Origin: Antarctobacter heliothermus
Lineage (GTDB): Bacteria > Pseudomonadota > Alphaproteobacteria > Rhodobacterales > Rhodobacteraceae
DNA length: 64,000 nucleotides
Direction of reading: 5' to 3'
Assembly (NCBI RefSeq): GCF_002237555.1
Contig: NZ_CP022540.1
Span: 4,593,001 to 4,657,000 of the forward strand
A program made the translations under genes and the position numbers. This document shows, one piece after another, positions 52,593-61,567 of the stretch (position 1 is its first letter; each line of letters begins with the position of its first letter). The notes beneath the pieces were generated by a model. That model had not been told where the DNA came from, did not search any database, and saw only the letters and a program-made list of their open reading frames with translations.

Positions 52593-54326
52593 ATGTGTGT
52601 TAAGAGACCTGAAGATCTTCGTTCCGCGCGTTGGTTTGCGCCGGATGATTTGCGCAGCATGGGTCATCGGAGCCGTGCGATGCAGATGGGGTGGTCTGCG
52701 GATGACTGGGAGGGCAAGCCGGTTGTCGCGGTGATCAACACCTGGTCGGATCTGTCGCCGTGCCACCATCACCTGCGCGACCGGGCCGAGTGGGTCAAGC
52801 GCGGCATCCTGAAGGCGGGGGGCACGCCGGTCGAGATGCCGGTGCATTCGTTTTCCGAACAGTTCCTGAAGCCGACCTCGATGCTGTATCGCAACATGGG
52901 CGCGCTGGAGGTCGAAGAGACGCTGCGCAGCCATCCCATCGACGGGGCGGTGCTGCTGGGGGGCTGCGACAAATCCACTCCGGCGCTGGTCATGGGTGCG
53001 GTCAGCATGAACCTTCCGTTCATCTTCATGCCGGCAGGGGCCATGCTGCGCGGCAATTACGCGGGGGAAAAGCTGGGCTCGGGGACCGACGTCTGGAAGT
53101 ACTGGGATGAGCGCCGCGCGGGCAATATCACCAAGGACCAGTGGGACGGCGTGCAGGGCGGCATCGCGCGCAGCTATGGCACCTGCATGACCATGGGCAC
53201 CGCCAGCACGATGATGTCGATTGCCGACGGCTGGGGGCTGACGCTGCCCGGCGCCTCATCGATCCCGGCGCCGGATGCGGGGCACAAACGCATGGCTGCC
53301 GCCTGTGGCGCGCGCGCGGTCGAGATGGTCTGGGAGGACATGACGCCGGACAAGATCATGACCTGGGAAAGCACGCGCAACGCGGTCACCGTGGCCATGG
53401 CGACGGGCTGTTCGACCAATGCGATCATCCACCTGATCGCGATGGCGCGGCGCGCAGGCGTCGACCTGACGCTGGATCACCTCGACGAGATCGGCCACAC
53501 CACGCCGGTGCTGGCCAATATCCGACCCTCGGGCAAGGACTACCTGATGGAGGATTTCTATTACGCGGGCGGCCTGCCGGCACTGATGAAAGAGCTGGGC
53601 GACAAGCTGGACCTGTCGGTGATGACGGTGAACGGCCAGACCATGGGCGACAACATCGCAGAGGCGGTGAACTACAACGACGATGTGATCCGGCCGCTGT
53701 CCAACCCGGTGTACCAGCAGGGGTCGCTGGCGGTGCTCAAGGGCAATCTGGCCCCCGATGGCGCGGTGATCAAACCCGCCGCCATGGACCCCAGGTTCCA
53801 GACCCACAAAGGCCCGGCGATTGTCGCCGACAGCTATGCCGAGCTGAAGACGATCATCAACGACGAAGATTATCCGATGACACCGGACCACGTTCTGGTG
53901 CTGCGCAATGCCGGGCCGCTGGGCGGGCCGGGGATGCCGGAATGGGGCATGATCCCGATGCCCAAGGCGCTGCTCAAGGACGGCCACCGCGACATGGTGC
54001 GGCTGTCGGATGCGCGCATGTCGGGCACATCCTACGGTGCCTGCGTCCTGCATGTGGCCCCCGAGGCCTATATCGGCGGCCCACTGGCGCTGATCCAGAC
54101 CGGCGACATCATCGAGATGGACATCCCCAACCGGACGCTCAACGTCGTGCTGACGGACGCAGAACTGGAGGCGCGCCGCGCCGCCTGGACAGCGCCCGCC
54201 CCACGGTTTGAGCGCGGCTATGGCCAGATGTTCAGCAAACATGTGGAACAGGCGGACAAGGGCTGCGACTTTGACTTTCTGCGCAGCGATTTTGGCGGCC
54301 CCGTGCCGGAACCGGAGATCAATTGA
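52593..54326 (+). CDS. IlvD/Edd-family sugar-acid dehydratase (L-arabinonate dehydratase-like)
   Basis: 577 residues. Iron-sulfur cysteines are C57 (DLSPCHHH), C125 (LGGCDKSTPA) and C198 (GTCMTMGTASTM). The HHHL segment and GAMLRGNYAGEKLGSGTDVW are typical of pentonate dehydratases and not of branched-chain IlvD. The product would be a 2-keto-3-deoxy acid, used by the lyase encoded next and by the KGSADH further on. Arabinonate, xylonate or fuconate are candidate substrates. ATG at 52593 has GAGGGG upstream. Confidence 0.9.
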   Translation: MCVKRPEDLRSARWFAPDDLRSMGHRSRAMQMGWSADDWEGKPVVAVINTWSDLSPCHHHLRDRAEWVKRGILKAGGTPVEMPVHSFSEQFLKPTSMLYRNMGALEVEETLRSHPIDGAVLLGGCDKSTPALVMGAVSMNLPFIFMPAGAMLRGNYAGEKLGSGTDVWKYWDERRAGNITKDQWDGVQGGIARSYGTCMTMGTASTMMSIADGWGLTLPGASSIPAPDAGHKRMAAACGARAVEMVWEDMTPDKIMTWESTRNAVTVAMATGCSTNAIIHLIAMARRAGVDLTLDHLDEIGHTTPVLANIRPSGKDYLMEDFYYAGGLPALMKELGDKLDLSVMTVNGQTMGDNIAEAVNYNDDVIRPLSNPVYQQGSLAVLKGNLAPDGAVIKPAAMDPRFQTHKGPAIVADSYAELKTIINDEDYPMTPDHVLVLRNAGPLGGPGMPEWGMIPMPKALLKDGHRDMVRLSDARMSGTSYGACVLHVAPEAYIGGPLALIQTGDIIEMDIPNRTLNVVLTDAELEARRAAWTAPAPRFERGYGQMFSKHVEQADKGCDFDFLRSDFGGPVPEPEIN

Positions 54327-54397
54327 TGGCTGTGACGAACACCGCCCCTGACCTGATCCGGAACCTGATCCGGGGCCTGCACCTTTCCCGCCGGGAG

Positions 54398-54418
54398 GTC
54401 CCGGGACAGGCCCGGGAC
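54398..54418. repeat. GTCCCGGG inverted repeat, copy 2
   Basis: GTCCCGGG-N5-CCCGGGAC has the same arms as the element at 18031-18051. Just before it, CCTGATCCGG occurs twice in tandem (from about 54350). The patch fills the 106-base gap before the lyase gene and resembles a dispersed intergenic repeat. Confidence 0.55.
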
Positions 54419-54432
54419 GCGGGGCTTCTGAC

Positions 54433-55332
54433 ATGAGCGCTCTCGCCAAGGCGCTGACCGGCGTGTCCGGCATCCTTGTCACGCCGTTTGACACGGCGGG
54501 CGAGATCGCGCCGGACCTGCAAAAGCCACTGGTCGACCGCGCCATTGCCGCAGGCGTGCATGTGCTGACCGCCAATGGCAACACCGGCGAGTTCTACGGG
54601 CTGACGCTGGACGAGGCCTGCGCCATGGTTGCGGCCAGCGGCACGCATATCGCGGGCCGCGTGCCGCTGGTGGCGGGCGTCGGACGCGGGGTGCGCGACG
54701 CGCAGACCCTGGCCGAGGCGTCGCGCGCGGCGGGGGCAACTGCGCTGATGATCCACCAGCCGCCCGACCCCTTTGTCGCGCCGCGCGGCGTCATCGCCTA
54801 TGTGCAGGCGGTGCGCGAGGCCGGACAGGGGTTGCCGCTGATCCTCTACCTGCGCAACGATGCCATCGGGACTGATGCCATCGCCGCGCTGTGCCGCGTC
54901 GAGGGCGTGGTGGGGGTCAAATGGGCCACGCCCAACCCCATGCGGCTGAAGGCCGCCATGGCCGCCGCCCCCGATCACATCACCTGGACCGGCGGTCTGG
55001 CCGAGGTCTGGGCGCCGACGCTCTACGCCGTTGGTGCGCGCGGCTTTACCAGCGGGCTGATCAATGTCTGGCCAGAACGGTCGGTGGCGATCAACACCGC
55101 ACTGGAGGCGGGAGACTACGCCCGCGCCCGCGCGCTGATCGCCGACATGCAGGTGTTTGAGGATATCCGCGCCGAGGAACAGGGCGGGGCCAATGTGCCC
55201 GGCGTCAAGGCGGCGCTGGCGCTGATGGGCGAGGACTGCGGCGTGGCGCGCCCGCCCGCCGCCTGGCCGCTGACCGACGACCAGATGATGCGCCTGCGCG
55301 GCTTCATGGCCGGCAACGGACTGCTGGCATGA
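54433..55332 (+). CDS. DHDPS-superfamily lyase, paralog 2 (2-keto-3-deoxy acid dehydratase/aldolase-like)
   Basis: 299 residues. The loop motif is ANGNTGEFYGL, the catalytic tyrosine Y139 (LYLRN) and the Schiff-base lysine K163 (VGVKWATPNP). The GVKWA form and position after a pentonate dehydratase match enzymes that dehydrate 2-keto-3-deoxy-pentonate to 2-oxoglutarate semialdehyde, as AraD does in Azospirillum. An aldolase yielding pyruvate and glycolaldehyde is the alternative. ATG at 54433 has only a weak ribosome site. Confidence 0.85.
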   Translation: MSALAKALTGVSGILVTPFDTAGEIAPDLQKPLVDRAIAAGVHVLTANGNTGEFYGLTLDEACAMVAASGTHIAGRVPLVAGVGRGVRDAQTLAEASRAAGATALMIHQPPDPFVAPRGVIAYVQAVREAGQGLPLILYLRNDAIGTDAIAALCRVEGVVGVKWATPNPMRLKAAMAAAPDHITWTGGLAEVWAPTLYAVGARGFTSGLINVWPERSVAINTALEAGDYARARALIADMQVFEDIRAEEQGGANVPGVKAALALMGEDCGVARPPAAWPLTDDQMMRLRGFMAGNGLLA

Positions 55333-55456
55333 GCCGCCCGCTGCGACACAGGCGGGACCAGGCGGCGGTCGAGCCGTCTGAACCGCGTTTCGAACCGCGT
55401 TCGAAGAGTTTTTGCCAAAGCCTGTCGAACGCAGATGTCACCCGAAGGAACCAGAG

Positions 55457-56182
55457 ATGACCGATCACCCCCTGACCCCCGACACCAAGGCCAAGCTGGA
55501 ACAGGTCTCTGTCGCCACGCTGGCCACCGCGCTGTACAAGCGCGGGCTACGCCATCAGGCGATCCAGGACGTGCGCCCGGTGGCCGCCAAGGGCCGCAAC
55601 ATGGTCGGCCCCGCCTTTACCCTGCGCTACATGCCCGCCCGCGAGGACCGCAACCAACTGGTCGAGTTCCGCAACCCCGAACACCCCCAGCGCGTCGCCA
55701 TCGAGACCTGCCCGCCGGGCCATGTGCTGGTCATGGACAGCCGCAAATCGGCCACCGCCGCCAGCGCGGGCGACATCCTGATCACCCGCCTGATGATGCG
55801 CGGCGGCGCTGGTGTGGTCACCGATGGCGGCTTTCGCGACGCGATGAACATCGGCGAACTGGAGATGCCGGCCTATCACAGCCGCCCCTCCAGCCCGACC
55901 AATCTGACCACCAACGAGGCCATCGACATCAATGTCCCCATCGGCTGCGGCGACGCGCCGGTGTTTCCGGGTGACATCGTGGTGGGCGACGACGACAGCG
56001 TCATCATCCTGCCCGCGCATCTAGCCGCAGAGATCGCCGACGAGGCGATCGAGATGACCGCCTATGAGGATTTTGCCCTGGAGCAGGTCAAGAACGGTGC
56101 GGCGATCATCGGACTGTATCCCGCCACGCAGGAGGAGAACCTGGAAAAGTTCGCCGCCTGGCGCAAGGCAAACGGCCGCTGA
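55457..56182 (+). CDS. RraA-like / HMG-CHA aldolase family protein
   Basis: 241 residues. VATLATALYKRGLRHQAIQDV starts the domain, GDILITRLMMRGGAGVVTDGGFRD holds the conserved Gly and Arg-Asp pair, and GDIVVGDDDSVIILP ends the core. The family includes 4-hydroxy-4-methyl-2-oxoglutarate aldolases and oxaloacetate decarboxylases as well as RNase E inhibitors. In this setting a keto-acid lyase or decarboxylase is more likely than RNA control. ATG at 55457 follows GAAGGAAC. Confidence 0.83.
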   Translation: MTDHPLTPDTKAKLEQVSVATLATALYKRGLRHQAIQDVRPVAAKGRNMVGPAFTLRYMPAREDRNQLVEFRNPEHPQRVAIETCPPGHVLVMDSRKSATAASAGDILITRLMMRGGAGVVTDGGFRDAMNIGELEMPAYHSRPSSPTNLTTNEAIDINVPIGCGDAPVFPGDIVVGDDDSVIILPAHLAAEIADEAIEMTAYEDFALEQVKNGAAIIGLYPATQEENLEKFAAWRKANGR

Positions 56183-56188
56183 TGTCCT

Positions 56189-56225
56189 GACGGGCCCCGC
56201 GCCGGTGCTGCGCAGGGGGCCCGTC
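56189..56225 (+). terminator. 10-bp GC-rich stem-loop after the RraA-like gene
   Basis: GACGGGCCCC pairs perfectly with GGGGCCCGTC over a 17-base loop. A strong hairpin without a T-run. The rest of the gap to 56471 holds a low-complexity stretch rich in CAGACC/CCAGAC repeats and no gene. Confidence 0.6.
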
Positions 56226-56471
56226 ACGCGGCGCGGCACCGGTCTGTGGTGATGATCTTTGGCGCCATGCCGTTGGGGGCGTCATGCGGTTTTGGAGGCC
56301 GGATGCGTTTTGTCTCCGACCGCCCAAATGCGCCCGCCGCCCAGCCCGCCGCCCGCCGGATCACGACAGACCGGATCACGTCAGACCTGACCAGACCACA
56401 AACAGCCCGACCACACCGGGCCAGACGACAAAGGGCCAGACCACAACGGCCCGCCGACACAAGGATCGACC

Positions 56472-57992
56472 ATGCCCGACACCTACACCCCTCACGGCAA
56501 GCACCTGATCGCAGGCGAGTGGGTCGCCAGCGCGGCGACCTTTGCCTCTGACCCGGCGCGCGGCCCGTCCCATGCCTATGCCATCGGCACCCCCGAGCTG
56601 GTCGACCGCGCCTGCGTCGCGGCGGAGGCCGCGTTTGAGGTCTATGGCCAGACCGCGCGCGCCGACCGCGCCGCGTTCCTGCACGCCATCGCCGATGAGA
56701 TCGAGGCCCGCGGCGCGCAAATCACCCAGATCGGCACCCAGGAAACCGGCCTGCCAGAGGCCCGTCTGAACGGCGAGCGCGGCCGCACCACAGGCCAGCT
56801 CCGCCTCTTCGCCGAGCATATCCTCAAGGGCGACTACCTGGACCGCCGCCACGACAAGGCCCTGCCGGACCGCGCCCCGCTGCCGCGCCCCGACCTCAAG
56901 ATGGTGCAGCGCCCGATCGGCCCGGTCGCCGTCTTTGGCGCGTCGAACTTTCCGCTCGCCTTTTCCACCGCCGGCGGCGACACCGCCAGCGCGCTGGCCG
57001 CCGGATGCCCGGTGGTGGTCAAGGGCCATTCCGCCCATCCCGGCACCGGCGAGATCGTCGCCGAGGCCATTCACGCCGCCATCGCCACCTGCGGCATCCA
57101 TCCCGGCACCTTCAGCCTGATCCAGGGCGGCAAACGCGATGTCGGCACCGCCCTTGTCCAGCACCCGCTGATCCGCGCCGTCGGCTTTACCGGCAGCCTC
57201 GGCGGCGGGCGGGCGTTGTTCGACCTTTGCGCCAGCCGCCCCGAACCGATCCCCTTCTTCGGCGAGCTGGGCAGCGTCAACCCGATGTTCATCCTGCCGC
57301 AGGCGACAGCGGCGCGCGGGGCGCAGATTGGCACGGACTGGGCGGCCTCCCTGACCATGGGTGCCGGACAGTTCTGCACCAACCCCGGCATCGCCGTGGT
57401 GGAAACCGGCCCACAGGGCGACGCCCTGGTCGCCGCTGCGGCCGAGGCGTTGAAGGGCGTTCAGACCCAATGCATGCTCACCGACGGTATCGCCGAGGCG
57501 TATAGAAACGGTAAACAGCGCTTTGACAGCCGCAATCCGGTGCGCCCGGTGCTGACCACCGACAGCGAGGGCCGCAACGCCGCCCCCAACCTCTATGAGA
57601 CCGACGCCGCGCAGTACCTGCAGGATCACAGCCTTGGCGAAGAGGTCTTCGGCCCCCTGGGCCTGGTGGTGCGCGTCTCCGGCGCCGACGAGATGGAAAC
57701 CCTCGCCCGCGGTTTTGAGGGGCAACTGACCTGCACGCTGCACATGGATACCGGCGACACCGACCTTGCCCGCCGCCTGATGCCGGTGCTGGAACGCAAA
57801 GCCGGCCGCCTGCTGGTCAACGGCTTTCCCACCGGCGTCGAGGTCAGCGACACAATGGTCCACGGCGGACCCTACCCCGCCTCCACCAACTTCGGCGCAA
57901 CATCCGTCGGAACCATGGCCATCCGCAGGTTCCTAAGACCCGTCTGCTACCAAAACCTCCCAGACGACCTGCTCCCCGTTGATCTCAGGTGA
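56472..57992 (+). CDS. Alpha-ketoglutarate semialdehyde dehydrogenase (NADP-type aldehyde dehydrogenase)
   Basis: 506 residues. The catalytic cysteine is C302 (GAGQFCTNPG) and the general base E265 (PFFGELGSVNP). FGASNFPLAFSTAGGDTASALAAGCPVV and VKGHSAHPGT are typical of the KGSADH group. It oxidises 2-oxoglutarate semialdehyde to 2-oxoglutarate. It sits between two candidate producers of that aldehyde, the lyase at 54433 and KdgD at 59424, so it should be the shared last step. Confidence 0.92.
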   Translation: MPDTYTPHGKHLIAGEWVASAATFASDPARGPSHAYAIGTPELVDRACVAAEAAFEVYGQTARADRAAFLHAIADEIEARGAQITQIGTQETGLPEARLNGERGRTTGQLRLFAEHILKGDYLDRRHDKALPDRAPLPRPDLKMVQRPIGPVAVFGASNFPLAFSTAGGDTASALAAGCPVVVKGHSAHPGTGEIVAEAIHAAIATCGIHPGTFSLIQGGKRDVGTALVQHPLIRAVGFTGSLGGGRALFDLCASRPEPIPFFGELGSVNPMFILPQATAARGAQIGTDWAASLTMGAGQFCTNPGIAVVETGPQGDALVAAAAEALKGVQTQCMLTDGIAEAYRNGKQRFDSRNPVRPVLTTDSEGRNAAPNLYETDAAQYLQDHSLGEEVFGPLGLVVRVSGADEMETLARGFEGQLTCTLHMDTGDTDLARRLMPVLERKAGRLLVNGFPTGVEVSDTMVHGGPYPASTNFGATSVGTMAIRRFLRPVCYQNLPDDLLPVDLR

Positions 57993-58001
57993 GACGGGGG
58001 A

Positions 58002-59408
58002 ATGGTACGGGTGATGCAAACTGAAGGAGAGAAGTCAGCGCGTCTGTCGCTGGTTTCTCTCTTGCTGCTGTCGGTCGCGGCACTGGAACTGCTGGCGCGA
58101 ATCACAGGAGTGCGGGCAGTGCAGGATGCTGCCTGGATTGCCATGCTGCTGGCCGTGCTTCTGTCTATCCGTCGTCTTACGTTGCGCGAATACTACCTTG
58201 TCGCTGCCAGCGTTGTGGTCTCGGTTCTTGTCGTCGCGTTGCTCCCGAATCCCACAACGGTCCTGATTGGTGCGCTGGATCAGGCCGTGTTCCTGATGAG
58301 CTTTATCCTGCTGCTGGGTCTGCTGCAGGCAACTGCCGCGACCTCCCCCTCTGTGGCGGATCTGGGTGCGTTCCTGACCCGCCAGCCGCCCGGACGTCGC
58401 TATGCCGCGCTGTCGGGCGGGACGGCATTTCTTGCCATTCTGTTCAATATCGGTGTTGTCAGCTTTCTGGTGCCTCTGATCCAGCGGGGCATTCAGCGCG
58501 CCGCGCCGGGCGACCCTTTGAACCCCATCCGTGAACAGCGTCAGATTTCGGCCCTGTTGCGCGGGTTCGCGTGGAGCGTGACGTGGTCCCCCACCGCCAT
58601 TGCGCCTTTGATCGTCATGGACCTCATCCCCGGTGTCGATCGCGTGGTCTGGATGGGGTATGCCTTTCCGCTGTTTGCGGTCCTGATGGTCGCTGGCTGG
58701 CTGGAAGACCATGTGCGGTTTCGCGCTTTCAAGCCTCGGGGCGTGTTGCCCGTCATGGTTTGGCCCCGCACCGCAGCTCTGCGCTTTGCCGCGACAACGA
58801 TCTGGTTCCTGTTGCTCGTTCTCTGCTTTGTCTGGCTGTTTGACGAAAGCATCGTCTTTGGCGTGCTTGCTGCCTGCCCGCTCATGGTGATTGGCTGGCT
58901 TGTGGCGCAACAGGGAGTTGCTCACTTGCCTGCTCGGTTACGCCAAATGGTGGGGACCGATCTTACCGGATCCATCAATGTTGCCGTCACGCTGGCCACA
59001 TCGGGATATATCGGGCGCGCCGCCGCAGGTCTGACCCCCGCCAACGCCGTGGCCGAGGCATTGGGACTGGCCGCCATGCCTGACTGGATGATGCTGGCGC
59101 TGATCCCGTCTTTCACCGCCTTGATCAGCCTGTTTGCCTTGTCGCCAACAATGATGGCGGTGTTTCTGGGCTCTTTCTTTGCTGCGCTGCCGGTGTTGCC
59201 TGCCGACGCGACCCTGATCGCGTTTTCGATCTCCTGCGGCTGGGCCCTGTCTATGACGTTTTCGCCCTTTGCGACGCTGATCCTGATCGTCTCGCGGGCG
59301 TCTGGCATTCCCATTTCCACGCTCACATGGCGCTGGAACCTCCTTTTCACAACCTTTGCTGCAACCCTGCTTTTCCCGGTCTTTTTTTTGCTGACCGGTG
59401 GGCACTAA
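58002..59408 (+). CDS. Putative ion-transporter-superfamily permease
   Basis: 468 residues with about 12 hydrophobic helices. Internal motifs SPTAIAPLIVMDLIPG and ALSPTMMAVFLGSFFAALP resemble the re-entrant Ser-Pro-Thr segments of the ion transporter superfamily (DASS/ArsB/CitM-like), once per half, suggesting an internal duplication. I recognise no closer family. Flanked by KGSADH and KdgD, it is a candidate uptake carrier for a sugar diacid such as glucarate, beside the TRAP system. The start is ATG 58002 or 58014. Confidence 0.75.
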   Translation: MVRVMQTEGEKSARLSLVSLLLLSVAALELLARITGVRAVQDAAWIAMLLAVLLSIRRLTLREYYLVAASVVVSVLVVALLPNPTTVLIGALDQAVFLMSFILLLGLLQATAATSPSVADLGAFLTRQPPGRRYAALSGGTAFLAILFNIGVVSFLVPLIQRGIQRAAPGDPLNPIREQRQISALLRGFAWSVTWSPTAIAPLIVMDLIPGVDRVVWMGYAFPLFAVLMVAGWLEDHVRFRAFKPRGVLPVMVWPRTAALRFAATTIWFLLLVLCFVWLFDESIVFGVLAACPLMVIGWLVAQQGVAHLPARLRQMVGTDLTGSINVAVTLATSGYIGRAAAGLTPANAVAEALGLAAMPDWMMLALIPSFTALISLFALSPTMMAVFLGSFFAALPVLPADATLIAFSISCGWALSMTFSPFATLILIVSRASGIPISTLTWRWNLLFTTFAATLLFPVFFLLTGGH

Positions 59409-59423
59409 ACCGAGGAAACTCTC

Positions 59424-60329
59424 ATGATTGCTCCTACTGACCTGCGCACCATCATCCGCTCCGGCCTGTTATCCTTTCCAGTGACGCCTTTCGATGGGGA
59501 CGATAAATTCAACGCAAACGCCTTTGCTGCACATCTGGAGTGGCTCAGCCCGCACAAGATCGCGGGGTTGATCGTCGCGGGCGGCACAGGTGAGCTGTTT
59601 TCCCTGACCCCGTCGGAAGTGGTCGAGGTGGTCAAGACCGCCCGTGCAGCACAGCCGGATCAGCCGGTGATCGCCGGGTGTGGCTATGGCACACGGATGG
59701 CCTGCGACATGGCACAGGGGATCGAGGCCGCAGGCGGCGACGGCATCCTATTGTTGCCGCACTACCTGATCGGCGCGCCGCAGGATGGGATCGAGGCCCA
59801 TATTCGCGCTGTCTGCAAATCCACCAACATGGGCGTGATCGTCTATAACCGGGGCCAATCGGTGGTCTCTGCCGAGACATTGGCGCGACTGGCCGAGGAT
59901 TGCCCCAACCTGATCGGTTTCAAAGACGGGACCGGCGATATCGACACGGTCAAGCGGATCACCGTGGGACTGGGTGACCGGCTGGCCTATGTTGGCGGCA
60001 TGCCCACGCATGAATTGTTCGCACAGGCCTATCGCGGCGCGGGTGTGGACACCTATTCCTCTGCCGTCTTCAACTTTGTCCCTGAAACAGCACTGGCCTT
60101 TCACGCCGCCTTTGTTGCCGGGGACGATGCCACCTGCGATGAAATGTTGCGCGACTTTTACTATCCTTTCGCAAAGATCCGCGACCGCAAGACCGGCTAT
60201 GCCGTCTCAGCGATCAAGGCCGGCGTCGCGTTGCGCGGGTTTGACACGGGTCCGGTCCGCAGCCCGCTGACCGACCTTACGGGAGAGGAACGCGACCTGA
60301 TGCGCGATCTCATCCAAGGTCGCAAGTGA
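59424..60329 (+). CDS. kdgD: 5-dehydro-4-deoxyglucarate dehydratase
   Basis: 301 residues of the DHDPS superfamily. KdgD traits are GLLSFPVTPFD, AGGTGELFSLTP, AGCGYGTRMACDMAQG and GILLLPHYLIGAPQDGIEAH. The catalytic tyrosine is Y141 (VIVYNRG) and the Schiff-base lysine K167 (GFKDGTGDID). It converts 5-keto-4-deoxyglucarate to 2-oxoglutarate semialdehyde with loss of CO2 and water, feeding the KGSADH encoded 1.4 kb upstream. It overlaps the following dehydrogenase by four bases. Confidence 0.92.
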   Translation: MIAPTDLRTIIRSGLLSFPVTPFDGDDKFNANAFAAHLEWLSPHKIAGLIVAGGTGELFSLTPSEVVEVVKTARAAQPDQPVIAGCGYGTRMACDMAQGIEAAGGDGILLLPHYLIGAPQDGIEAHIRAVCKSTNMGVIVYNRGQSVVSAETLARLAEDCPNLIGFKDGTGDIDTVKRITVGLGDRLAYVGGMPTHELFAQAYRGAGVDTYSSAVFNFVPETALAFHAAFVAGDDATCDEMLRDFYYPFAKIRDRKTGYAVSAIKAGVALRGFDTGPVRSPLTDLTGEERDLMRDLIQGRK

Positions 60330-61318
60330 GCAGGTCAGCCGTGACCTCTGTGATCCTTACGACGTCACCAACATTTGCCACCATCGGCGGACTTTCCGAA
60401 CGGATCGCCGCCGATGGCTACACACTGGTCCGGTTTCCGCAGGTTGATGCAGGATACATGGAGGCCTTGGCCAGCGCCTCGTTTCTTGTCGCAGGGTTAC
60501 CGCCAGTCGATGCGGCGACGATAGCTGCTGCGCCGCATCTCAAGGGCATTCTGAAACATGGCTTTGGTCTGGATTCGATTGACATCGATGCCGCCTCGAG
60601 GGCGGGTCTTGCGGTGACCTCTACCCCCGGAGCCAACGCGCAGGCGGTGGCGGAACTGGCCCTTGGGGCGATCTTTGCGCTGTCCAGAAATACGGTTGCC
60701 GGGCATGAATCCGTAGCGCAGGGAGGATGGCATCGCAGGCGCGGGCGCGAAGTTGCCGGGTGCACCTTGGGTATTTTGGGATTTGGTCAGATCGGCCAAC
60801 GCCTGGCCCGCATAGCGCGGGGGGTCGGAATGCAGGTCATGGCGCATGACGCCTATCCCGTTCCTGACGCCGCCAGAGAGATCGGCGTCGAACTGGTGGC
60901 CTTTGACACGCTATTGGCACGCGCAGACCATCTGTCTCTGCATATTTCCGGAGGGCCATCCTCGACCGGGCTGATCGGATCACAGGCGTTGGCCCGCATT
61001 AAGCCGGGGGCCTGCCTGCTGAACTTTGCACGCGGCAGTATCGTGGATCTTGACGCGCTGGCCCATGCACTGGGGTCCGGCCATCTGGGCGGCGCCGCGC
61101 TGGATGCCTTTGTCGAGGAACCGCCCGACATCAGCCATGCCATCTTTGCCCTACCAAACACCCTCTTCTCGCCCCATTCCGGGGCCGACACCGCCGAATC
61201 CATCCAACGGATGGGCGCAATGGTCTACGAAGACATCCAGACATTGGCCCACGGGCATTGGCCAGACCGAACGGTTAATACGGCGGCTGCGGGCAGGTCG
61301 TCTGGTCCGGCTGGTTGA
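60326..61318 (+). CDS. D-2-hydroxyacid dehydrogenase
   Basis: 330 residues. LGILGFGQIGQRLARIARG is the NAD motif; catalytic residues lie in NFARGSIVDLDAL (Arg), FVEEPPD (Glu) and FSPHSGAD (His). GTG at 60326 overlaps the KdgD stop (GTGA) and has AAGG upstream. It resembles phosphoglycerate or hydroxypyruvate dehydrogenases. As the last gene of the island it could reduce glyoxylate or hydroxypyruvate, or oxidise a sugar acid. Confidence 0.87.
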   Translation: MSRSAVTSVILTTSPTFATIGGLSERIAADGYTLVRFPQVDAGYMEALASASFLVAGLPPVDAATIAAAPHLKGILKHGFGLDSIDIDAASRAGLAVTSTPGANAQAVAELALGAIFALSRNTVAGHESVAQGGWHRRRGREVAGCTLGILGFGQIGQRLARIARGVGMQVMAHDAYPVPDAAREIGVELVAFDTLLARADHLSLHISGGPSSTGLIGSQALARIKPGACLLNFARGSIVDLDALAHALGSGHLGGAALDAFVEEPPDISHAIFALPNTLFSPHSGADTAESIQRMGAMVYEDIQTLAHGHWPDRTVNTAAAGRSSGPAG

Positions 61319-61567
61319 CGCGACATCCCCGCGTGAACCGGAGCGACCGCAATCGGGACATGTACGCCAGTGACACACAGCCCTTCACATCACACCTTGC
61401 TCTTATCCGTCTCTCCTTGGATCCAAAATTACCAAGCAAAGCGTCTACAAATCTAGGGGCACCACAACCCCACACTTGGGAAGGTGCCCATCCCAAAATG
61501 CGCGTTCCCTTGCCTCTCTCGGGCGCGGCCCGCCGCACTTGCGCAGCATCCTGCAATGGCCGTCCGG
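61319..61567. other. Intergenic gap between convergent clusters, no gene seen
   Basis: This 249-base stretch separates the sugar-acid island from the homoprotocatechuate operon, which converge here. It has several short inverted repeats but no clear terminator, RNA or reading frame of coding character, and its base composition is lower in GC than its neighbours. Confidence 0.5.

Noticed and set aside
53141..54584. Long frames on both strands within the dehydratase and KGSADH regions
   Set aside because: They are out-of-frame readings of high-GC coding DNA with biased composition; the dehydratase frame has its full Fe-S cysteine set.
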